From assembly GCF_018294505.1 (NCBI RefSeq), contig NC_057797.1, positions 125,617,116-125,681,115 of the forward strand: a DNA stretch of 64,000 nucleotides. The letters are read 5' to 3'. The first letter of the stretch is position 1. The number at the start of each line of letters is the position of its first letter. Positions 45,921 to 57,175 of the stretch are shown piece by piece. The notes beneath the pieces were generated by a model. That model searched no databases. It worked only from the letters and a program-made list of their open reading frames with translations, and was not told the origin of the DNA. The translations under genes were made by a program, and so were the position numbers. This stretch comes from Triticum aestivum (taxonomy: Eukaryota > Streptophyta > Magnoliopsida > Poales > Poaceae).

Positions 45921-48900
45921 TTAAACGAGCGCCTTGCAGAACTTCCTGAAAATAGTGCTCGGCAGGTACTCGGCTTCCATCCGAGTCTGGGATGCAACAG
46001 CGGTGGCCTCCATTTCCACCCAGTATGTCTTCACACGGGCAAGAGCCATCCGTGCACCCTCTATGCACGCTGACCTCTTCATCGCATTGATATGCGGTGC
46101 CGCACCAAGGAACTGTTGCACTAAGTTGAAATAACTCTTCGGCTCTGGCCTCTCTGGCCACAGATGACTCATGACATACTTCATGGCGAGTCTGGACAAC
46201 CTATTTAGCTCGGCCCATTCGGCCAAACGATCAGCTAATGACAGTGGACGCTCCGGATTGTGGAACTGCGACCAAAAGAGCTTTTCCACTTCGCGATCTT
46301 GTTGATCTTGGAAGTGTTCGTCCGCATCTGCGGCACTCGCTGCCGTACTCCACATCCGGTCTAACGGGGCATGTTTAGGATCACAGAACTTCCTACATAG
46401 CATAAAGGGCTTTCCAGCCGCGATCTCTCCGGCCTGACGCAGCTCCTCCTTCATAGCTCTCATCGCAGAGCGAGCATCCTTGGCATCGGCAACGGCCTTC
46501 TTCAGGTCCATCTGTTCCGCCCGATCTTCTTTTCAAGAAGCTTGCAATGGTCAGCAGCGTTCTTCAGCTTCATGGCCATCTCGGCCATTTCCTTCTTGCT
46601 TCGGCAGTGAGCAGCCTGTTCGGCTTTCAGCTCTTCAATTGCCTTTAAAGCAGCCGCATCACTTTTCCTGGCTTGCTCCTTGGCTCGGGCAAGCTCCGCC
46701 CGAAGATTCTCCATGGCAGCAACACCATCTACATCAAGCGCACACATTGTAAGATACTGGCATAAAGCTCCTCTTACCAGGTGCCACCGGAGGAATTACA
46801 TACCTTGTGCCTCGTCAAGCCGCTTGTTGACAAGCGCGATGTCGGCATCTGCCATGTCAAGTTGCCGCTTTAGCTCGGCAACTTCATCAGTCCGGCTGGC
46901 CACCGGACACTTCGCCACCTACGTATGAAGGCGGCATGTTAGACCTGGGATTATGATCCTCTGCGCGCCGTCACTTTTGACAACGCACAGAGTCTCAGGG
47001 GCTACTATCTACACAGGGTGCATCTTATTTATGCGCAACTGTCCAAAAAGGGTACATTATTTCGCGTACCTCAAAACCTGTCAGTAAACTCCTAACGGCC
47101 TCGTGCAATCCGCTCTCCGCGGATGAAATCCTCTCAATCACAGTACCCATCAATGCACGGTGCTCCTCTGAGATAGATGCTCGCCCTAGTAGATCCTTCA
47201 GCTCCTCCGACCGCGCACCAAACGGCGCCGGACTCGTCCGATGGCCCTTTTCGAAGGCCGGACGCGGAGGGCTTTGGGGGGCCATATGACTACCTTCCGG
47301 CCCTGCCGGATTCGGAGAAACCCTCCACGACGATACCTCAGGGTCGCCCGCCTGGCAAGGCGGTACGGCAGGGGGAGGCATTCCGCTCTCCATCATCTCC
47401 AGAAGAAGATCCCCCGAAGACGAGCTCTGTTGAGAAGGGCTAAGGTCCGAGCTACAAGGTAAATTTTCGATTACTTTTCTCAGATATAAAGCAAGGATTT
47501 CTCTTGTTTCTTAAAAACAAAAATCCTCTCTACTTACGGCTCGGTGGAGGGCTGATCCCCTTGAGGGCATAATTCGGCCGAAGTATCCCCCAGCACAGGA
47601 CCCTCTGGCGAAGATTTCTTCCCCCGCTTTGAGGCCATGGTCTCCGGGTCTTCAGAGGCAGTCCTCTTCTTCCCCCGAGGAGAGGAATTTTCGATTCCTC
47701 CCTTCCGGACAACCTCCTTTGAGGAGGCTGTAGCTTCCTTGTCCCCTCCCTCGCTTTCCTTCGAAGGTAAAACCTCCAACATCCTGACTAGCACGGGACC
47801 CGGCGTGGTCTCAGGGAGGGGGGCCGGACACCTGATTAACTTTGCTTTCGCTATCCACTCCTGTTTAAAGGACAGCTCTTTTAGGGGCAATTTTATGATA
47901 AATATACGGATAGCGAGTCCGGGCACAAGGCTACTTACTTGAGTATCCGGATGATTGCAGCTCAGACCTGCGTCCTCCGTAGAATCCGGACACACTACTT
48001 GTGGTACGAAGAACAATTTGTACATCTCCACGGGCGTCATGCCAAGAAAATGTTGGAGAACTCGTGGTCCCTCCGGGTTGAACTCCCACAGGCAGAGGGG
48101 GCGATGTTTGCAGGGCAGAACTCGGCGAATTAACATAACCTGCATCACCACGACCAGACTGATGTCCCTTTCTAGGAGATCTTGGATGCGGCCCTGCAAC
48201 AGGGGCACGTCCTTTGCCGACCCCCAGTCCAGCCCCTTATTGACCCATGATGCCAGTCGTGGCGGGGGACCCGAGCGGAAAGCAGGCAGCGCCACCCACT
48301 TGGTGCTCCTGAGAGCTGTGATATAAAACAACTCTCGTTGCCATAAGCTGGACTCCCCTTGAAAAGAGCCCTCGGGCCATGGAGGACCAGCATTCTTGCT
48401 TATAAACGCACCTCCGCACTCCGCGTGCCGTCCCTCGATCATCTTCGGCTCTACTTTGAAGGTCTTGAGCCATAGTTTGAAGTGAGGAGTAATACGGAGG
48501 AAGGCTTCACACACGACGATGAATGAGGAAATATGGAGGATGGACTCCAGAGCTAAGTCGTGAAATTCCATCCCATAATAAAACATGAGCCCCCTCACGA
48601 AGGGATCCATCGGGAAGCCTAGCCCCCGAAGGAAGTGAGACATGAACACCACACTCTCACCAGGCTTGGGAGTGGGAATGATCTTCCCTTGAGCAGGCAG
48701 CCTATGCGAGATTTCGCCGGTCAAGAACCTGGCCTCTCTCAACTTTAGCACGTCCTCCTCCGTGACGGAGGAGGGCATCCATCGGCCTCGAAGGTCGGAA
48801 CCGAACATTGTCGAAGGTCCGAAGCGCCTGAAATCTGGAGCCTTGGGTGTTGGAACTCGAGGTGAAGGGAAAACTCGTTTGAGATTAAAAGAAAGGAGTA

Positions 48901-49138
48901 AGGCCTTGGTCTCCTTATAAGAGGTTGAATACCAAGGGCCCTCCACCTGACCGTTTGGGACTCGCCTTTGATCGAGAAAACATACCAACGGGTACGGTTG
49001 GGTTACCCACACCCGTATTAATGAGAATCCCGGAATAAGGGGACACGATCTCTGCCTTGACAAGACGTGCCAAGGAAACTGCCTCGCTAAACGCGCTGAG
49101 GTGGGACAGTAAAACGATTCGAATAAAGACTTGGTCAT
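45921..49138 (-). CDS. F2 antisense gene, four exons, gypsy-type transposon protein (one frameshift)
   Basis: Runs opposite to gag. Exon 1 is 49138-47538 (ATG, MTKSLFESFYCPTSARLAR), exon 2 47451-47070, exon 3 46918-46804, exon 4 46728-45921. Each intron is GT-AG (donors GTAAGT, GTACGC, GTATGT), and joining the exons keeps frame with no stop. Exon 1 resembles the plant domain Pfam calls 'putative gypsy type transposon' (PF04195, by recall), with FPMDPFVRGLMFYYGMEFHDL. The tail has basic segments (RGKKRTASEDPETMASKRGKK) and exons 3-4 form a coiled coil. One base is missing near 46515-46545 (808-bp exon 4; total 2906 bp, one short of 969 codons). Antisense ORFs are known in Tat elements; their role is unknown. 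Confidence 0.72.
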
Positions 49139-49353
49139 CGTGTGATGTCACGCTACGGAATACGTCAGCATATTAGATTTGTGTAAATATTATTCTCTCT
49201 ATGGCAATATGTGGAAACTTATTTTGCAGAGCCGGACACTACCTTTGTGTTCAAAATCTTCTATGAAGTACTTGGAGGAGGAACCCGCCTTGCAATGCCG
49301 AAGACAATCTGCGCGCCGGACTCGTCGTCATTGAAGCCTAGTTCAGGGGCTAC

Positions 49354-49825
49354 TAAGGGAGTCCTGGATTAGGGGGTGTCCGGATAGCCGGACTATACCT
49401 TCGACCGAACTCCTGGACTATGAAGATACAAGATTGAAGACTCCGTCCCGTGTCCGGAAGGGACTTTTCTTGGCGTGGAAGGCAAGCTTGGCGATACGGA
49501 TATGTAGATCTCCTACCATTGTAACTGACTCTGTGTAACCCTAGCCCTCTCCGGTGTCTATATAAACCGGAGGGTTTTAGTCCGCAGGATGAACAACAAT
49601 CATACCATAGGCTAGCTTCTAGGGTTTAGCCTCCTTGATCTCGTGGTAGATCTACTCTTGTACTACCCATATCATCAATATTAATCAAGCAGGACGTAGG
49701 GTTTTACCTCCATCAAGAGGGCCCGAACCTGGGTAAAACATCGTGTCCCCTGCCTCCTGTTACCATCCGCCTAGACGCACAGTTCGGGACCCCCTACCCG
49801 AGATCCGCCGGTTTTGACACCGACA
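49354..49825 (+). repeat. F2 3' LTR
   Basis: 472 bp. The first bases are TAAGGGAG instead of TGAGGGAG, a G-to-A change at the terminal dinucleotide. A purine-rich GTTCAGGGGCTAC precedes it. Confidence 0.92.
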
Positions 49826-50863
49826 CATAGCACAAAACATGTGGATCCAAATCAGCCCCTTACGAAGCAACGCATAAACTAGGGTTTAAGCTTCTGTCAC
49901 TCTAGCAACCCATCATCTACTTATTACTTCCCAATGCCTTCCTCTAGGCTCAAATAACGATGAAGTCTCATGTAGTTGACGTCCACATAACACCACTAGA
50001 GGAGAGACAACATACATCTCATCAAAATATCAAACGAATACCAAATTCACATGACTACTAATAGCAAGACTTCTCCCATGTCCTCAGGAACAAACGTAAC
50101 TACTCACAAAGCATATTCATGTTCATAATTAGAGGGGTATTAATATGCATATAGGATCTGAACATATGATCTTCCACCAAATAAACCAACTAGCATCAAC
50201 TACAAGGAGTAATTAACACTACTAGCAACCCACAGGTACCAATCCCGGACTTAGAGACAAGAATTGGATACAAGAGATGAACTAGGGTTTGAGATGAGAT
50301 GGTGGTGGTGAAGATGTTGATGGAGATTGACCACCTCCCGATGAGAGGATCGTTGGCGATGACGATGGCGATGATTTCCCCCTCCCGGAGGGAAGTTTCC
50401 CCGGCAGAACAGATCTGCCAGAGCCCTAGATTGGTTCCACCTCGTGGCGGCGGAGTCTCGTCCGGAAAGATGGCTTATGATTTTTTCCTCATCGAAAGAC
50501 TCCATATAGCAGAAGATGGGCATCGGAGGGCCACCAGGGGACCCACGAGGTAGGGGGGCGCGCCCCCCACCCTCGTGGGCAGGGTGTGGCCCCCCTCTGG
50601 AACTTCTTGCGCTGATTATTTTTTATATATTCTAAAAATGACTTCCGTGAAGATTTAGGACTTTTGGAGCTGTGCAGAATAGGTCTCTAATATTTGCTCC
50701 TTTTCCAGCCCAGAATCCCAGCTGCCGGCATTCTCCCTCTTTACGTAAACCTTGTAAAATAAGAGAGAATAGGCATAAGTATTGTGACATAGTGTGTAAT
50801 AACAGCCCATAATGCAATAAATATCGATATAAAAGCATGATGCAAAATGGACGTATCAAGGAC

Positions 50864-50885
50864 CCCGTAATCTAGGACTCCCTCA
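50864..50885 (-). repeat. F1 5' LTR, outer tip
   Basis: 22 bp; on the minus strand TGAGGGAGTCCTAGATTACG, the canonical start of the Fatima-like LTR. It was separated from its remainder by S. Confidence 0.85.
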
Positions 50886-52089
50886 TCGGGGGCCGTAGGT
50901 TTCACTAGTGGCTTCTCTCGAGAAAAATAGCAAAGCGGTGGGTGAACAAATTACTGTTGGGCAATTGATAGAACTTCAAATAATTATGATGATATCCAGG
51001 AATGATCATTATATAGGCATCATGTCCAAGATTAGTAGACCGACTCCTGCCTGCATCTACTACTATTACTCCACACATCGACCGCTATCCAGCATGCATC
51101 TAGTGTATTAAGTTCATGGAGAAACGGAGTAATGCAATAAGAACAATGACATGATGTAGACAAGATGTATCTATGTACAGATAGACCCCATCATTTTATC
51201 CTTAGTAGCAACGATACATACGTGTCGGTTCCCCTTCTGTCACTGGGATCAAGCACCGTAAGATCGAACCCACTACAAAGCACCTCTTCCCATTGCAAGA
51301 TAAATAGATCAAGTTGGCTAAACAAAACCCAAATATCAGAGAATAAATATGAGACTATAAGCAATCGTACATATAAGAGATCAAAGAAACTCAAATAACT
51401 TTCATGGATATAAAAAAGATAGATCTGACCATAAACTCGAAGTTCATCGGATCCCAACAAACACATCGCAAAAGAGTTACATCATATGGATCTCCAAGAG
51501 ACCATTGTATTGAGAATCAAGAGAGAGAGAGATGAAGCCATCTTGCTACTAACTACGGACCCAAAGGTCTACAAAGAACTACTCAAGCATCATCGGAGAG
51601 GCACCAATGGAGGTGGTGAACCCCATCCAAGATGGTATCTAGATTGGATATGGTGGTTCTGGACTCTGCGGCGCCTGGATGAATATTTCGCCAACTCCCC
51701 TAGGGTTCTGTAAATATTGGGGTATTTATAGAGCAAATAGGCGGTCCGGAGGGCACCCGAGGTGGGCACAACTCACCAGGACGCACCTGGGCCTCCTGGC
51801 GTACCCTGGTAGGTTGTCCCCTCTTCGGGACTCCCCCCTGGTGCAACCAGGTCCAAATATGTTCCTTCTGGTCCATAAAAAATCTTCGTAAAGTTTCGTG
51901 GCATTTGGACTTCGTCTGATATTGATTTTTTTGCGATGTAAAAAACATGGAAAAAACAAGAACTGGCACTTGGCACAATGTCAATAGGTTAGTACCAAAA
52001 AATGATATAAAATGATTATAAAACATCCAAGATTGATAATATAACAGCATGGAAGAATAAAAAATTATAGATATGTTGGAGACGTATCA
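50886..52089 (-). repeat. E 3' LTR, partial
   Basis: Matches 57545-58748 in the same orientation and ends GAGACGTATCA. It was cut by F1 at 50885/50886. Confidence 0.9.
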
Positions 52090-52679
52090 GCATCCACAAG
52101 CTTAACTCCTACTCGTCCTCGAGTAGGTAAGTGATAAAAACAGAATTTTTGATGTGGAATGTTGCCTATCATGTCATATCATATTTCTTTCTTTATTGCA
52201 TGGACATTTGGACTTTTATATTGTTCAAAGAAATAGTCTAGTTTTGACATGATAATTTAGATACTCAAGCATATCAACTAGCAACCATGTCTTTCAAAAT
52301 ATCAACATTAAAATAAGCTATCCCTAGCCCATCATGCTCAAACATTGATCCATTCATGAAACACACTTGAATATTAGCTACACCCAATACTTAAGTACGA
52401 TCATATTACCTCCTAGTTGGTCCTTTTATAAGAGAAGAAGGAGACTCAAATTCAAAAATAGAAATTGCACAAAGTAAAAGAAAGGCCCTTCGCAGAGGGG
52501 AGTAGGGATTTGTAGAGGTGCCAGAGCTCAAAGCAGAAAACTTAGAGATAAAAACATTTTGATAGGTGTATCCATCACACCAACGAAAACGACTTAGAGT
52601 TCCCAATACTTTCCATGCATAGATATATCATAGGCGGTTCTCAAACAGAAAATAAAGTTTATTCCTTTTTCCACCATAA
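52090..52679 (-). other. E internal region left of the Angela-like LTR
   Basis: Non-coding. It starts with the E purine tract and a CTCGAGGACGAGTAGGAGTT-type stretch in sense orientation, as in element A. Confidence 0.5.
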
Positions 52680-52684
52680 CTTTC

Positions 52685-54417
52685 TGTTGGGGAATGCAGT
52701 AATTTCAAAAAAATAAATCCTACGCACACGCAAGATCCATCTAGGTGATGCATAGCAACGAGAGGGGAGAGTGTTGTCCACGTACCCTCGTAGACCGTAA
52801 GCGGAAGCGTTATGACAACGTGGTTGATGTAGTCGTACGTCTTCACGATCCGACTGATCCTAGAACCGAAGGTACGGCACCTCCGCGATCTGCACATGTT
52901 CAGCTCGGTGACGTCCCACGAACTCTAGAACCAGCTGAGGTCGAGGGAGAGTTTCGTCAGCACGACGGCGTGATGACGGTGATGATGAAGTTACTGATGC
53001 AGGGCTTCGCCTAAGCTCTACAACGATATGACCGAGGTGGAAATCTGTGGAGGGGGACACCGTACATGGCTAAACAATCAACTTGTGTGTTCTAGGGTGG
53101 CCCCCTCCCCACGTATATAAAGGAGGGAGGGGGAGGCCGGCCGGCCCTCCTTGGCGCTCCCCCAAGAGGGGAATCCTACTAGGACTCCAAGTCCTAGTAG
53201 GTTACCACCAAAAGGGAGAGAGGGGGAAGGAAGGTGAGGGAGAGGGGAAAGGAAAAGGGGGGCGCCCCCCTTCCTAGTCCAATTCGGACTCAAGGGGGAG
53301 GGGGCGTGCGGCCTGCCCTAGCCGCCCCTCTCTCTCCACTAAGGCCCATAGAGGCCCATTAGTTCCCCCGGGGGTTCTGATAACCCTCCGGCACTCTGGT
53401 TTTATCCGAAACTTCTCCGGAACACTTCCAGTGTCCGAACATATCCGTCCAATATATCAATCTTTATGTATCGACCATTTCGAGACTCCTTGTCATGTCT
53501 GTGATCATATCCGGGACTCCGAACTACCTTTGGTACATCAAAACACATAAACTCATAATACCGATCCTCACCGAACGTTAAGCATGCAGACCCTACGGTT
53601 CGAGAACTATGTAGACATGATCGAGACTCACTTCCGGTCAATAACCAATAGAGGAACCTGGATTCTCATATTGGTTCCTACATACTCTACGAAGATCTTT
53701 ATCGGTCAAACCGCATAACAACATACGTTGTTCCTTTTGTCATCGGTATGTTACTTGCCCGAGATTCGATTGTCGGTATCTCAATACCTAGTTCAATCTC
53801 GTTACCGGCAAGTCTCTTTACTCGTTCCGTAATGCAACATCCCATAACTAACTCATTAATCACATTGATTGCAAGGCGTATAGTGATGTGTGTTACCGAG
53901 AGGGCCCAGAGATACCTCTCCGATACACGGAGTGGCAAATCCTAATCTCGATCTATGCCAACTCAACAAACACCATCGGAGACACCTGTAGAGCATCTTT
54001 ATAGTCACCCAGTTACGTTGTGACATTTGATAGCACACTAAGTGTTCCTCCGGTATTCGGGAGTTGCATAATCTCATAGTCATAGGAACATGTATAAGTT
54101 ATGAAGAAAGCAATAGCAATAAACTAAACGTTCATAGTGCTAAGCTAACGGGTGGGTCAAGTCAATCACATCATTATCTAATGAGGTGACCCCGTTCATC
54201 AAATGACAACTCATGTCTATGGTTAGGAAACTTAACCATCTTTGATTAATGAGCTAGTCCAGTAGAGGCATACTAGTGACACTCTGTTTGTCTATGTATT
54301 CACACATGTACTAAGTTTCCGGTTAATACAATTCTAGCATGAATAATAAACATTTATCATGATATAAGGAAATATAAATAATAACTTTATTATTGCCTCT
54401 AGGGAATATTTCCTTCA
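52685..54417 (-). mobile_element. Angela/BARE-like copia solo LTR
   Basis: 1733 bp, flanked by perfect CTTTC duplications (52680-52684 and 54418-54422). On the minus strand it starts TGAAGGAAATATTCCCTAG and ends CCCCAACA. The text is that of the Angela/BARE-1/WIS copia LTR group, with blocks such as CGGGCAAGTAACATACCG. No internal sequence remains. Confidence 0.9.
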
Positions 54418-55157
54418 CTTTCACTTTCCATGGCTAACCGTATCCACGGTGCCCTCCATACCAACACTTTACAAGGAATTTATTATTTGACAACATAAAG
54501 TAAATTCAATTTTTTGCATTTCGGGACTGGGCATCCCTAATACCTTTGCCTTACTCTCGTGCAATGACAAGTGAATAAACACTCATCTTGAGAATAACAC
54601 ATCTAGCATGGAAAATATTAGCCACCCCTCACCGCTCCGCGAGCGAAACAAACACATAAAAGAGAAGTTTATTTTGAAAATTAGAGATGGCACATGAAAA
54701 TTTGCTTAGAATGGCAAAAGAATACCTCATAGAGGTAGATATAGTGGACGCAATTGGCAAAACTAGGTTAAAGGGTTTTGGATGCACAAGTAGTGATCAT
54801 ACTTAGTGCAAAATGAAGGCTAGCAAAAGATTGGGAAGCGACCAACTAAGAAACAAATAATCTCATAAGCAAGCATTAAGCATAAATAACACCGAATAAT
54901 GCACCACAAGTAGGATATAATTTCATTGCATTACTATTGACTCTCGTACTTGCATAGGGAATCACAAACCTTAACACCAATATTCTTACTAAAGCATAAT
55001 TACTCATCAACATAACTCACATATCACATCATCATATCTCAAAACTATTACAACGAATCAATTTTATTTTGTCTAATGATCTTCATGAAAGTTTTTATTA
55101 TATCCTTCTTGGATATCTATCACTTTGGGACTAATTTTCATGTGTTGCTTTTGACAA

Positions 55158-55400
55158 GCTCCAACAAATATAAGTGAAGATCATGAGCATAATATATTTT
55201 CTTTCTCTCAAATTAATTTAAGTGAAGCAAGAGAGAATTTGTTAAAAAAAATTACTAACTCTCAAATAAATCTAAGTGAAGCAAGAGAGCATTTTTCAAA
55301 AAAAATACTAAAGCACGCCGTGCTCAAAAAGATATAAGTGAAGCACTAGAGCAAGTCCATTGATCATAAAAATTTAAGTGAAGCAAAGAGAGCAATTCTA
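55158..55400 (-). other. Stem-loop units with AAGTGAAG core (element E)
   Basis: Unit arms: GCTC/GAGC (55158-55188), TTCTCTC/GAGAGAA (55203-55237), CTCTC/GAGAG (55259-55289) and GCTC/GAGC (55322-55352). A fifth AAGTGAAG near 55375 has no clear left arm. The core and the arm-to-arm distance match the three units in element A. Confidence 0.75.
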
Positions 55401-55582
55401 ACAAGTCATGACATAAATTTGGATCTCTCAAATAGGTGTGTCCAGCAAGGATTGATGACTTAAAACACAAAATAAAACAAGCAAAGACTCATATCATACA
55501 AGACGCTCCAACCAAAACACATATCATCTGACGAATAAAAATATAGTTTCAAGTAAAATACCGATGATCGTTGGAAGAAAGC

Positions 55583-55675
55583 GGGGATGCCACTCAGGGG
55601 CATCACCAAACTTAGTTGGTTGCTCATTTTTAGATAATAGCTTGGGATGTCGGGGCATCCCCAACCTTAGGATCT
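55583..55675 (-). other. G/C-rich hairpins in element E
   Basis: GATGCC/GGCATC and GGGATG/CATCCC stems, each followed by a CTTAG-type tail, in the same order as 11965-12053 of element A. Confidence 0.55.
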
Positions 55676-56274
55676 TCCATCCTTCATCCATCGTAAGATA
55701 ACCCAAAACTTGAAAACTTCAATCACACAGAACTCAACAAAACCTTCGTGAGATCCGTTAGTATAAGAATAATAAACCACTACTATAAGTGATGTATTAT
55801 ATCTATAGTATTCTAACTTTTCTATGGAAAAACTCATCAGAGCCATCAAAATAAGAACACAACACAAAGAAAACAGAATCTGTCAAAACAGAACAGTCTA
55901 TAGCAATCTGACTATTTAGAATACTTTTGTAACTCCAAAAATTCTAAAAAAATTGGACGACATGAGAAATTTGTATATTGATCTACTGCAAGTGGAATGG
56001 GTATTTTATCGCTCTCTGTTAAAAAAGAAAATTTATTTTGTGAGAGTAAAAGTTTTTGTATTTCAGTAAGATCAAACAACTATCACCCAAGAAGATCCTA
56101 AAGGCTTTACTTGGCACAAACACTAACTGAAACATAAAAACACAATCATAACATTAGCATAACTGTGTTAACACACAAAAACAGGAAGCAAAAAGCAAAA
56201 ACTAAATTTATTCATTGGGTTGCCTCCCAACAAGCGCTATAGTTTTATGCCCTTAGCTAGGCATAAGCAAGGAT

Positions 56275-56973
56275 CTAACTTTTGTCATCTTTGTTCTTAA
56301 CTTTCTTAGAGGTATTTTCATCACGAGGCTTTGTAAACACAACATAAAACATGTTATCCATAGAGGCCTTAGCAATCCTATGTTGGTTTTTATCATACCC
56401 CTTTTGATTTCCCGCAACAATCCAAGAGTAATGTTGATTAACATTATTGAAAACTTGTTGAATTATATCTAGGACTGGGACTTCCTTTTCAAGATTCTCA
56501 TAAAAGATTTTATTGTCCCTAAGAAAATGTCTTAAAGCATAGTCACTATTGTAAAGAATTTCATCTATCACAGGTTTTTCATGATTCATACCATAAAAGT
56601 CAAAGATTTCCCTAGCTTCTTGCATTATGTAGTCAAACTCATTCATAAGAACAAGAGTGGCCAATTTTTTAGCTCTAGGATTTTTTATAACGGGGAGCTC
56701 AAAAAATCTTTGCAAGGTAGGATGGGTACGAATAAATTTACTTTCAAGTTTCAGAACTAGTGCTGAAATAGCATCCGCATAAGATCTAGTAGTTTTAAGT
56801 ATAGGGGCATCATCAAGACTAAGCTTCCCAACACAATTGAAAAATTCTTGGATACGTTCTTTTCCCATAACGTACCCTTTCCCCAAAATAAAAGTTTTGG
56901 CATCCAGATTGCCCGTATGTCCAATTTTAGGAGTTAGGCCATCATCTGTTGGTGCCATACCCAAATCACTCAT
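56275..56973 (-). CDS. Unknown intact ORF of element E (232 residues)
   Basis: ATG at 56973 (MSDLGMAPTDDGLTPKIGH), stop at 56277-56275. The ATG lies about 175 bases from the primer-binding site, where gag would be. The same frame is open further upstream but there reads through the leader, so I chose this ATG. The protein is mostly helical-looking and ends Lys/Asp-rich (SKKVKNKDDKS). No gag, protease or polymerase motif is visible. It is unbroken although the element is old enough to hold several younger insertions, which may mean late decay or chance. It could be a family-specific particle or RNA-binding protein; this is inference only. Confidence 0.6.
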   Translation of the reverse strand: MSDLGMAPTDDGLTPKIGHTGNLDAKTFILGKGYVMGKERIQEFFNCVGKLSLDDAPILKTTRSYADAISALVLKLESKFIRTHPTLQRFFELPVIKNPRAKKLATLVLMNEFDYIMQEAREIFDFYGMNHEKPVIDEILYNSDYALRHFLRDNKIFYENLEKEVPVLDIIQQVFNNVNQHYSWIVAGNQKGYDKNQHRIAKASMDNMFYVVFTKPRDENTSKKVKNKDDKS

Positions 56974-57147
56974 GATTGCAAGCAAAGGATAGATCTGGCA
57001 AGAAAACGGCGAATAGAAAAGAGGGGCGAATAAAACGGCAATTTTTTGTGAAGTGGGGGAGAGGAAAACGAGAGGCAAATGGATAATAATGTAAATTGTG
57101 AGGAGATGAGATTTGTGATTAGGAACCTGGTATATGTTGAAGATCCT

Positions 57148-57164
57148 CCCCGGCAACGGCGCCA
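57148..57164 (-). other. E primer-binding site
   Basis: Minus strand TGGCGCCGTTGCCGGG, as in element A, 11 bases from the LTR end. Confidence 0.75.
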
Positions 57165-57175
57165 GAAATTCCTTT

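Larger units (their letters stand above)
41142..49825 (+). mobile_element. F2: Fatima-like element lacking RT, RNase H and integrase
   Basis: Plus-strand element with 472-bp LTRs and perfect CATAG duplications (41137-41141 and 49826-49830). In order: 5' LTR, primer site, gag, protease-like region, non-coding spacer, antisense gene on the minus strand, purine-rich stretch, 3' LTR. No RT, RNase H or integrase is present between 44652 and 45920. By eye the LTRs differ at about 13 of 472 positions (about 2.8%). With the commonly used grass rate of 1.3e-8 per site per year that suggests roughly one million years. Confidence 0.9.
22688..50858 (-). mobile_element. S: gypsy element with gag-pol, inserted in F1 5' LTR
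   Basis: Minus-strand element with LTRs starting TGATACGTCCATTTTGC and ending GTGGGTCATCA. It is flanked by AGGAC at 22683-22687 and 50859-50863. The 3' LTR is 22688-24206. The primer site is at 40099-40083 and a broken 5' LTR follows at 40111-40312. Beyond it a copy of F1 LTR sequence and a second complete S LTR intervene before the right flank (see findings). It contains a solo LTR, element N and F2. Gag, protease, RT, RNase H and integrase are recognisable but carry many stops and frameshifts. I think the LTR type belongs to the Sabrina/WHAM/Wilma group but cannot fix the name. Confidence 0.85.
40681..50858 (-). repeat. Complete extra S LTR, interrupted by F2
   Basis: Pieces 40681-41141 and 49831-50858 (about 1489 bp together) make a full S LTR. 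AGGAC flanks both sides (40676-40680 and 50859-50863), as for a solo LTR of S at the original site. Confidence 0.88.
1..50885 (-). mobile_element. F1: Fatima-like Tat-type gypsy retrotransposon, 3' end beyond the window
   Basis: Degenerate Ty3/gypsy element read on the minus strand. In transcription order: 5' LTR (50885-50864, then 22687-22236), primer-binding site, gag, protease, RT, RNase H, a second RNase H-like domain, integrase, and an antisense ORF near the window start. A double RNase H plus an antisense ORF is known from the plant Tat lineage. It is interrupted by S in its LTR and by P in integrase. Its right edge abuts element E's LTR at 50886. The left edge is not in the window, so its target-site duplication cannot be tested. 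Most reading frames carry stops or frameshifts. The Fatima name is from memory of the LTR sequence; Tat affiliation is better supported. Confidence 0.85.
54423..56274 (-). other. E internal region, non-coding
   Basis: AT-rich. It contains the AAGTGAAG stem-loop units (55158-55400), two G/C-rich hairpins (55583-55675) and GGGTTGCCTCCCAACAAGCG near the ORF end. Nothing is recognised as coding. Confidence 0.55.

Noticed and set aside
45934..46928. Plus-strand ORFs between F2 gag and the 3' LTR, as missing pol
   Set aside because: No RT, RNase H or integrase motif in these frames. The minus strand holds the spliced antisense gene.
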